DNA of 64,000 bases from Siphonodentalium dalli (Eukaryota > Mollusca > Scaphopoda > Gadilida > Siphonodentaliidae): contig CP136069.1 in NCBI GenBank assembly GCA_032622095.1, forward strand, positions 7,022,036 through 7,086,035, given 5' to 3'. A program made the translations under genes and the position numbers. The notes under the pieces were generated by a model that saw only the letters and a program-made list of their open reading frames with translations, did not search any database and was not told the origin of the DNA. Below, one piece after another: positions 56,868 to 64,000 of this stretch (within the stretch, counting starts at the first letter, position 1; every line of letters starts with the position of its first letter).

Positions 56868-57043
56868 TTAACCCTATCTTTACTAAGTTAATTCTGCCAT
56901 TCAGTAAATGTATACAATGGAATTGTTTTTTATCATCTGGAGGGATGTAAAATAAGCAGACGACAGATAATACAAAACAGAAGGATTCCTATTCATAGGT
57001 GGGAAATATTCATAAAATAAGTTCAACAAACAGCCTGTGTTAA
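56868..57043. mobile_element. TTAA element beside exon 2
   Basis: TTAACCCTATCTTTACTAAG start, shared words GCAGACGACAGATAATA and AAAATAAGTTCAACAAAC, TTAA end. Related to 58319 and 37965. 11 bp from the exon 2 acceptor. Confidence 0.7.
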
Positions 57044-57256
57044 CCCTTTCAGTGCCAGGTCCGATTTTTGTATCAACCCATATACCCTGTACCATCTGAT
57101 ATATGCGAGTCGACCATAGGTCGTCTCGCATATATAAGAGAATGCATGGCCTAACAATTTTTCATCATTTGTTATTATTTTTTACAATTTTATACAATTT
57201 TAATAATTTTTTCTTATATTCTTTAACAGACTTATTTTGTAGGTTTAGTGCCAGGG
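57040..57256. mobile_element. Family C element, right end decayed
   Basis: TTAACCCTTTCAGTGCCAGG start, one hairpin, and an inverted TTTAGTGCCAGGG near the right end. Shares its TTAA with the preceding element. Confidence 0.78.
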
Positions 57257-57359
57257 AATCTTACGTTTTTTATGGGCATCAAAATTATTACTATGAATAC
57301 TTGGTGATAGTTTTGAGTTATAACATGCCCCTAAGGTTTTATCCAGTTTGTTTTTAAAT

Positions 57360-57960
57360 TCGCTATAGCACACCCAAAAAAAATTCAACCCAAACAAATT
57401 AAAAAAAAAAATTTTAGGGCCGATTTTACAGACTGTAAATTAGGTAACCGACCATGTGTCCCCCCCCCCAAAAGGTGGCTTTTCTCCATGTATAAACAAG
57501 AGCATCGCTAGAGAATGTTAAAATACACCTGTTAGCCATTTCGAAATGCACTACAGCAAAAGCTTACAAAGAATATCTGATATACCCCTAATTTCAATGC
57601 CAAAATGTAGCCAATTTCTAAGTCGAAAAAGGGCCATAACTCATGTGAAAATAATTGGAATAACTTGGTCTGTGGTTTAGTTTGGAAACACACATACAAG
57701 CTTTGGTTCAGATCAAATAATCCAAACAGGAGTTATAGATCAGAAACCGAAATGTTATAAAATCGGTTAAATTCTAAGTCGAAAAAGGGTTGTACATGTA
57801 ACTCATGTAAAAATAATTGGACAGAACCCATATTCAAACTTGGACTACATGTACATATTTGTTCAGATAAAATGATCCAAACTGGAGTTATTGGTCGGTA
57901 ACCAACAATGTTAACACCCCGACTTGCGGACTGATGGAAGGACTAATTACATAATATGAC
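57360..57960. repeat. Dispersed repeat with two diverged units
   Basis: CTAAGTCGAAAAAGGG, AAAATAATTGGA and GATCCAAACTGGAGTTAT recur about 180 bp apart (57617 and 57777). This type of repeat is common in molluscan and related genomes. Confidence 0.6.
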
Positions 57961-57975
57961 AGTTTTTTTTCAAAC

Positions 57976-58297
57976 GGGCGTATAAAGCGGGTTAGCATCA
58001 CCAAATTAACCTTCTGAGACCTCATTCTACTTAGGCCTCACCTAGTAGAAAATATCTATAGTCTCAAATTAACATTGTTTTTAGTTACTATTTCCCTTCT
58101 GGGAAGTTTCTATATCACATAATTTTCAGAAGATAAAATCCATAATCGAGGTGCCCTATGGGTCTCCCATAGCAGATGAGGTCTAAGCAGAATGAGGTCC
58201 CCAGAGGGAGAATTTGGTGATGCTAGCCCACTATGCAAGGTAGCGTCACTAAATTCACCCTCTGGGGACCTCATTCTGCAAATGACAGACACACTAT
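57976..58297. mobile_element. Family B MITE, left hairpin half lost
   Basis: Half hairpin TAGCATCACCAAATTAACC, internal blocks and a full right hairpin. Confidence 0.82.
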
Positions 58298-58318
58298 AAT
58301 CATGCCAATGAATAGGTA

Positions 58319-58516
58319 TTAACCCTATCTTTATTAAATACTCATTGACGCATAGTTCCTTTATGAAATTGCCAAATAATAGGTCCAATAACAGCATTCT
58401 ATCAAAAATCAGTCGTCTGCTTATATCCTGAAAACCCCTCAAAATGAATAATAGACCATTCCAATATACTCTATTATAACTAGGTGGGAGAATCAATTTA
58501 GTAAAGAAAGGGTTAA
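58319..58516. mobile_element. TTAA element, complete
   Basis: TTAACCCTATCTTTATTAAA to TTTAGTAAAGAAAGGGTTAA. Its left end is the relative of the 68-bp satellite unit. Confidence 0.82.
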
Positions 58517-59689
58517 GTACTTCATATAAGGCCAATATAAATAAATAGCTAGATTTACATTTTCAGAAAAAATGTGGTGGGAGGGCAAATTTTATTTTTT
58601 ATATATTATAGCTGGGGTACCTGGCATTGCTCGGGTAAAGAATCAGTAAATTATTAGTGCCCCTTCAAGTCATTTAAATTAATTATTAGCCACTTAAGGT
58701 AAACTTTACAAATGCCCTTTATTGCTAATTATTAGTTCCTTTTTAATTCATCTGAGGTCAATGGCACCTATGGATGACACTCCCTGTGACACTTCCCCCA
58801 TATTTTCTGAGCTGATAATAAATGCTCTTTATTGAACATTTACATGTATGTTAATATAATTTACCTGTTTTACCTGACTATGAATTTTGCCGTCGACTAG
58901 TCAGAACATAGTGCATTAGTTACACGTATAACGCTTTCAAGATCGATTCCGGCATAAACGGTGTTAACTGCGCGTAAGTTACGGTAAGTATAACGTTTGG
59001 TGGCACCCGGAATTGACAGTATTACTAGTATAGACACATGGTGACCCGACTATTAATTGAAAAAATGAAATTGACAACACAATGTCTCACTCGTCGTTTG
59101 AGGTCAAAGACATCACTGCGACATGATGGCAATGATTGACGCAGCTTTATCGTTTGTCGGAGACCGCTTTGATCTAGACACTGTGTTTATTTCAATTCAT
59201 CTCGCACCGTCGGGTTATGATGTGACGCTGTGTGGAGGTCGCTTAAGGTGACGTCATTGGTGCTACCGTATATAAATGATACTGACATTAAAAACTGGCT
59301 AATCGAGCCTATCGTATTCTACAACGTAGCCTATACTATAGGGCGTATTTAGTCGGAACATTAACATTTTATAGTGACACCGCTCGGCACCAGTTTATTG
59401 GTGATCACGTGACTAAGCGAAAATTCGAACGCTGATATTAAATTAAAAACCTGTATAATTGATTGTGTTTCTGATCATTTTCCACCACATGTCTAATTAT
59501 ATAATTACATTCAGTGTGTTGGATAAATATCAAGATGTTTACTGTATTATTTCCCAAATAAATTGGTGTATATGCAGGGAAATGCGCTACACAATAGACC
59601 GTCATTGCATCAGTCATCAGTGTACGCCATGTACGATGAATTTTCCGTACCATGTTATATTTGAAAGTTTTGATATCAGGTACCGACTA
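58517..59689. other. Unassigned intron 1 sequence
   Basis: AGCTGGGGTACCTGGCATTG at 58610 is the end of a common retroelement-like repeat. The part after 58880 may be the interior of a hAT element whose right end is at 59750; no transposase frame is seen. Confidence 0.4.
59405..59413. promoter_or_regulatory. CLEAR-like E-box in intron 1
   Basis: TCACGTGAC; on the gene's strand GTCACGTGA, nine bases of the TFEB/CLEAR consensus. Lysosomal genes, mucolipin included, are TFEB targets in vertebrates. A single site could be chance. Confidence 0.3.
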
Positions 59690-59756
59690 GTCGACGCAAC
59701 GCGACTTTTGGGCCTCGACTAGTCGACTTTGAAATTCACTAGTCGTTTCAACACTA
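59690..59756. mobile_element. hAT-like terminus
   Basis: The inverted reading TAGTGTTGAAACGACTAGTG with CGACTAGTCGA repeats is a usual hAT end. The matching left end was not located with certainty (CGACTAGTC at 58894). Confidence 0.5.
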
Positions 59757-59901
59757 TAGAGCATTTACTGTATATCAATTAATTATTAGTGCACTGAAGC
59801 ATCTGAGGTCAACAGGACCAATAGGTACATGTATCTAATAAGATTCCCCGGGTCAAATTATGCCTATGTAAACATTTTCAGCTCCGAGGGTCCAGCCATT
59901 T

Positions 59902-60304
59902 GTGACCCGCCATATCAAATCCAGTCGTAAGTCGGGATTTTGTTACCCTGTGCCAATGCATTCTCTTATATATGCGAGTTGACCATAGGTCGCCTCGCAT
60001 ATATAAGAGAATGCATTGGCCTAACAATTTTTTACAATTTTAATAATTTTTTCTTGTATTCTTTAACAATTTTATAATTTCACCCATACAGAGCCCCAGA
60101 CAAACATGAGCAGACGACACTCTTCTATATGCTTCTATATATGTGTGAGGTCCCTGCAGGGTAATGGATGTTTTTTATTTTATGTCCTAAAAATTGTAAG
60201 AAACATTTATTTAAAAAAAATGATAAAAAATATATAAGAGAATGCAATTTGGCACAGGGTAAAAAAATCCCGACTTACGACTGGATTTGATATGGCGGGT
60301 CACA
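59902..60304. mobile_element. Hairpin element, TGTGACCCGCC type, complete
   Basis: Inverted ends TGTGACCCGCCATATCAAAT and complement, over 60 bp long. Carries the same TATATATGCGAG hairpin and TTCTTGTATTCTTTAACA block as the TTAA elements. Confidence 0.85.
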
Positions 60305-60471
60305 TTTGGCTACAGCATGGACAAACAATAAGAATTGAGTATTATTAGTATAGATTCTTTCTAACTAGCTGGTCATGGACAGTTCTAGATAAGCTGACTT
60401 AGATTGTCCAATTTGATCAAAATAAACTAATTAATTTGTTACTGAAATGTAATTTGTAACTCATCAAAAAA

Positions 60472-60586
60472 CTCTCAGTGAGAGTTTTCCGATGAATGGC
60501 AACAAGCCATATTTCCGACTAAATCCTGAAAAGTTACCCATAATTCAGCTGTGGTTAAGGAGTCAACTATTTAGGGCATTACTGTA
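60472..60586. mobile_element. Family A MITE, right half
   Basis: From CTCTCAGTGAGAG loop to ACTGTA. Confidence 0.88.
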
Positions 60587-60788
60587 CAATGAACCCATTT
60601 TTTCAAGCGTTTATAGCATAAATGATGCACAACTGTCTTTAACTACTCAAAAGCTGATGTTTCATGTTATTCTACAGAGATAGTGTGTCAAAAAATATCA
60701 CCAACTGTAAATGAATGGAAATCAAGTAACTTTACATACATGTACTGTAAGTGAGTATCAAAGTGTTAAGTTATCAAAGAAATAAACA

Positions 60789-61216
60789 CTAAACATACCT
60801 GAGTCACGAAATAACACTAAACTTACCTGAGTCACGAAATAACACTAAACATACCTGAGTCACGAAATAACACTATATGTAACTGAGTTAAGAAATAACA
60901 CTAAACTTACCGGAGTCAAGAAATAACACTAAACATACCTGAGTCACGAAATAACACTAAACTTACCGGAGTCAAGAAATAACACTATATGTAACTGAGT
61001 TAAGAAATAACACTAAACTTACCGGAGTCAAGAAATAACACTAAACTTACCTGAGTCACGAAATAACACTAAACATACCTGAGTCACGAAATAACACTAA
61101 ACTTACCGGAGTCAAGAAATAACACTATATGTAACTGAGTCAAGAAATAACACTAAACGTACCACGTCAAGAAATAACACTAAACATACCACGTCAAGAA
61201 ATAACACTAAACGTAC
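60789..61216. repeat. 28-bp tandem array seeded by the exon 1 splice donor, about 15 units
   Basis: On the gene's strand each unit holds TTGACTCAG|GTAAGTTTAG or variants (GTATGT, GTACGT, CCGGTAAG). It runs directly from the exon 1 donor; the first two intronic units have lost CTCAG. Confidence 0.95.
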
Positions 61217-61466
61217 CTGAGTCAGACAAGTCACTATTGTCCAGGTTACCCAGATAGGAAATTTTCGATTTTGTCCGCCTTTTACTGAAATCATCAGGCC
61301 TGAGTCGATTGTGGTCAGCCATATTGTCAGATGACCCATAAGTCATAGCCCTCTGACGACCAGTAGAATCTGTACTATCCACATCATCCACAGTAATGTC
61401 AGTGTGACGTCTGATAGCTGGTGCTCCAGGACTTCGACTCCGATTGCGATAAATTGATGGGTTCAT
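61217..61466 (-). CDS. TRPML: TRPML exon 1: start codon and variable cytosolic N terminus
   Basis: It encodes residues 1-83 plus one base of codon 84. ATG is at 61466-61464 and an in-frame TAA lies at 61478-61476 with no AG acceptor between, so this is probably the true start. The sequence is hydrophilic, rich in Ser, Asp and Arg (MNPSIYRNRSRSPGAP, then DVDSTDSTGRQR), with no membrane segment and no domain I recognise. I assign it to this gene because its donor (CTCAG|GTACGT) leaves one base and the exon 2 acceptor supplies two, making an Asp codon that continues an acidic run. Family N termini are poorly conserved, so homology does not prove the link. The donor is followed at once by a 28-bp tandem array carrying the same splice signal. 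An unseen upstream non-coding exon is possible. Confidence 0.75.
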
Positions 61467-61795
61467 TTTTTTTATTTATTTAAGTGTCAACATGTACAAT
61501 GTAAGGTTGTAGAGTACATTTGTAGATAATACTCAAAAACATATTGACATAGTAGACAAGATAAAATGTAATGGAAGCCTGATAGCTATCCTATCATGAG
61601 GTGATCTGTACTGTAAGTGATATTCATATCCAGTCCTCTGCTTACAACCATAATGTAAACAAACCAGAGAGAAAGTGCTAACACCTAATTAAACTATGCT
61701 CATATCTCTGTGATGTAAATCCATCTTCTCTAATTGTGTTTGGTTCAATGCATCCTGCAATGAGAAATCAGAGTTTCCGCTAGGTTTAACACTTT
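61467..61795. other. 5' flank or 5' UTR of the TRPML gene
   Basis: Upstream of the start codon on the minus strand. AT-rich; I see no clear TATA box or acceptor. Confidence 0.4.
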
Positions 61796-62060
61796 CAATA
61801 TGGGAGTGATGCTGGTGCAGCATTAATGATCATGTGTGCCAGTGCGTTCTCTTCTATATACATGAGTCTCCCATAGGAAGCCTTGCATACATGTATGTAA
61901 GAGAATGCACTGGCTTACAAGGGCAAGGTAAATATTAATAGACCAATGTATTCTCTTATATATTCGAGACTCCCTACATGTATGGGAGACTTGCATATAT
62001 AAGAGAATACATTTGCACAGGGTTTTTGCAAAATTTCAGAAAAAGTCATGGAAGGGTTAA
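61796..62060. mobile_element. Family C element, TTAACACTTTC type, complete
   Basis: TTAA ends, GCTGGTGCAGCATTAA block, two degraded hairpins and the TTTTTGCAAAATTTCAG right block. Complete relative of 4980-5166. Confidence 0.85.
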
Positions 62061-62229
62061 TGGGTCATAACCACCAACACTTCTCATTTGGAATGAATCG
62101 CGAGTGTTATTGGATGATTTTAATTTAAATTCATATCTGTTAATTTTGAAGTTAATGTTCGGATAAATTGATGTCAAGGTAGAGTTTGAGAAATTCTCTT
62201 CTTTGAAATAAATATTTTGATTTATAAAT

Positions 62230-62467
62230 AAAGTATTGCCCTAAATAATCGACTCCTTAACCACAGGAGAATTATGGGTAATTTTTCAGGATTTAGTCGG
62301 AAATATATATTGGCTTGTTCAAGTTGTTGCTAGCTATTATTCGGAAATTAAGCTCTCAATGAGAGTTTTCCAATGAATGGCAAAAAGGCATATTTCCGAC
62401 TAAATCCTAAAAAATTACCCATACTTCTCCTGTGGTTAAGGAGTCGATTATTTAGGGCATTACTGTA
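62230..62467. mobile_element. Family A MITE with small internal insertion
   Basis: Both arms are present. About 30 extra bases (around CAAGTTGTTGCTAGC) lie in the left arm. Confidence 0.85.
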
Positions 62468-62627
62468 TATGAAACATATGTGGTATCGGTATTGAAATTT
62501 CTATGAAATTGAGCTGTGGAACTTGTCACATTTTTTAGATGAAAGCTGGGACTAATATAACACTAATATAATATATTACTATTAGTCCCAGATGAAAGTA
62601 AATTAATCATGAGACCATAAAGGCATA

Positions 62628-62712
62628 AACCCTTTAATGACGGCTGCGCTGGTGCAGCATTAAATATATCCTGTGCCATTGCATTCTCTTATATATGTGA
62701 GCCTCCCATAGA
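62628..62712. mobile_element. Family C fragment, left end
   Basis: CCCTTTAATGACGGCTGC, GCTGGTGCAGCATTAA and the first hairpin arm, then cut. Confidence 0.75.
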
Positions 62713-64000
62713 CTGTTGTAGCTGTATTCTCACATTTGCCAGACCTGGTCATCGGTTCATTGTGTGCATATTTACGCTGGTTCACTTTGCAAGTTGAAGT
62801 ATTGGAAGTTTCAAAAAGTTGACATTAAAGCCTAGCTCGAAGTAAGCTGGACTAAAACTAAAAGATCGCATATCTTTAACTGTAACTTACACTACATATC
62901 CATGTGCACAATAATACATGTAGCTACACTAAAATAAACAGATTTGTCAAAGATAACGACAACTTTTAGGGCGGTGTTTGTTTTTCCCTACAGCTGATGC
63001 GGGTTTTTCCCCCAACATCACGTGATTATTACCGAAAGTAGAAACTGAGCACGTGTCACTAGCGTAAAATATAACCAAAACAATAGTTGTCGCCGACAAT
63101 TGACCGCTTTATAATCAGATGTGAAGTTTTTTCATTTATATTGACGAGAAATGTCATTATATCTATGTGTTATATAAAACATAATTTCAATTATAAGTTT
63201 TAACGACATTCGATAAAATTTAAGAAATGTAGCTTGCAACTGCGTTATACGTGCAAGACATAATCCGTACCCTTTATGAGACTAAATTTGTATAGGCCGC
63301 CCATAACTGAAGTTATGCCGATTCATGCGATTGAATATTTCATCATAGATTATGCGGTCTGGATCGATATTTCTATGTAATAATTAGATAAAGGAATCTG
63401 TTTCAAAAATGAATATGCTGCCCAGAGAGCAAATATATATTTTGTCCGTGAGAGTTAAATCTTAGTTAGCAATTTTGTTTAAGTTTAATTAAAATTGAAG
63501 AAATATTAAATGAATTGTATAAAAAGACGTTAATTATTTCGCAAAAACATAATTATATAAAAATTCACTTTGATATATTCTAAGATGTCCAGACTCTTCA
63601 ACTGGTTTTGTTCTCGCCATCTAAATTCAGTATTAGAAGACATTTGTTTGATATTCTGACTGACAGCAAAGAGGCCTACATATAGCTGGTCACGGCAGTA
63701 TAATTATGTTGTCTTTGGGTAAACTGTTAAACAAACTGAGGACTGGTCAGCTGTTACAAGTGAACACGAGTAAAACAACACGAGTTAGCATACAGGGAGC
63801 TAATCAATTTCAAAACAAACTCACACCTTGACTGTATATGCCCTAATTAACAACCACTTTATTATATCTTATTATGCATCACATTATTGACAAGATTATC
63901 CAACAATCAACATTGAAAAACATGTACCGGTACTGTACTATATGGTGGATAAAGAAGGAATAAAATAAGCTGGGACCTTTAAACAGATTTATAGAGGTAA
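62713..64000. other. Upstream intergenic or promoter region
   Basis: No repeat family with clear ends and no coding sequence. Likely to hold the TRPML promoter or a non-coding first exon. Confidence 0.4.
63018..63055. promoter_or_regulatory. Pair of CACGTG boxes upstream of TRPML
   Basis: TCACGTGA at 63018-63025 and GCACGTGT at 63049-63056, 1.55 kb upstream of the start codon. The first is the palindromic core bound by MiT/TFE factors. CACGTG also occurs elsewhere in the window, so this is suggestive only. Confidence 0.3.

Larger units (their letters stand above)
5223..61466 (-). other. TRPML: Mucolipin (TRPML) gene span, exons 1-11 of an incomplete gene
   Basis: This entry is the gene as a whole. 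Mucolipins are six-transmembrane TRP cation channels of late endosomes and lysosomes, opened by PI(3,5)P2 and releasing Ca2+ and Fe2+. Eleven exons join to 550 codons with no stop. Intron phases are 1,0,0,1,2,0,1,0,0,0 and each donor phase matches the next acceptor. Four lumenal cysteines fall in exons 4, 5, 6 and 7 with spacings of 25 and 31 residues, close or equal to the two family disulfide pairs. Intron lengths are about 4.4, 13.2, 3.1, 3.8, 14.9, 3.4, 1.4, 2.1, 4.5 and 3.6 kb, and intron 11 is over 5.2 kb. The remaining exons (pore, S6, C-tail) are not seen and should lie left of position 1. Exon 1 adds about 85 residues compared with vertebrate mucolipins. Confidence 0.93.

Overview
The window is AT-rich, intron-dominated DNA from an invertebrate animal, most likely a marine lophotrochozoan. 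This is inferred from the repeats (palindromic MITEs, Penelope-like elements with GIY-YIG domains, LINE tails made of GATAA or ATCT microsatellite, V-SINE-like ends, CAAGATGGC tandem blocks) and from the gene structure. I cannot name the species. No rRNA, intact tRNA, operon or CRISPR array is visible.

One host gene fills almost the whole window. It lies on the minus strand and encodes a mucolipin channel (TRPML/MCOLN, lysosomal TRP cation channel). I reconstructed eleven coding exons by hand: 61466-61217, 56856-56609, 43400-43209, 40120-39970, 36133-36019, 21069-20976, 17555-17459, 16041-15926, 13801-13652, 9104-8991 and 5345-5223. Every junction has AG/GT signals and all phases agree, giving exactly 1650 nt (550 codons). 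They cover the N terminus, the polybasic PI(3,5)P2-binding segment, S1, the lumenal domain with both conserved disulfide pairs, and S2 to about S5. The pore helix with its expected NGDD filter, S6 and the C-tail must lie beyond position 1.

The introns (1.4 to 14.9 kb) are packed with repeats. Family A is a palindromic Tc1/mariner-type MITE with TA target sites (17 copies or fragments). Family B is a two-hairpin hAT-type MITE with 8-bp target duplications (14 copies or fragments). Family C is a set of piggyBac-type MITEs with TTAA ends that share a TATATATGCGAG hairpin module. Others include a PIF/Harbinger-type MITE, a deleted hAT element with exact 8-bp target duplications, two Penelope-like fragments, three LINE 3' fragments, SINE pieces, and seven satellite or minisatellite arrays with units of 16, 22, 27, 28, 36, about 59 and 68 bp.

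The most striking signal is that repeats grow out of, or insert into, this gene's splice junctions. The 3.9-kb 16-bp satellite is an amplified exon 2 donor (12 exonic plus 4 intronic bases). The 28-bp array repeats the exon 1 donor. The exon 3 acceptor occurs as several decoy copies. Exon 5 is duplicated, and one copy sits upstream of exon 4, where it would act as a poison exon. The exon 4 donor is itself the target duplication of a family B insertion, and an inverted copy of the exon 4 acceptor lies in intron 4. Mobile-element ends lie 11 to 37 bp from the acceptors of exons 2, 4, 7 and 11.

A second possible host sequence is a C-x2-C/C-x2-C zinc-binding exon on the plus strand near 32.5-32.8 kb, inside intron 5, which carries an in-frame TGA.
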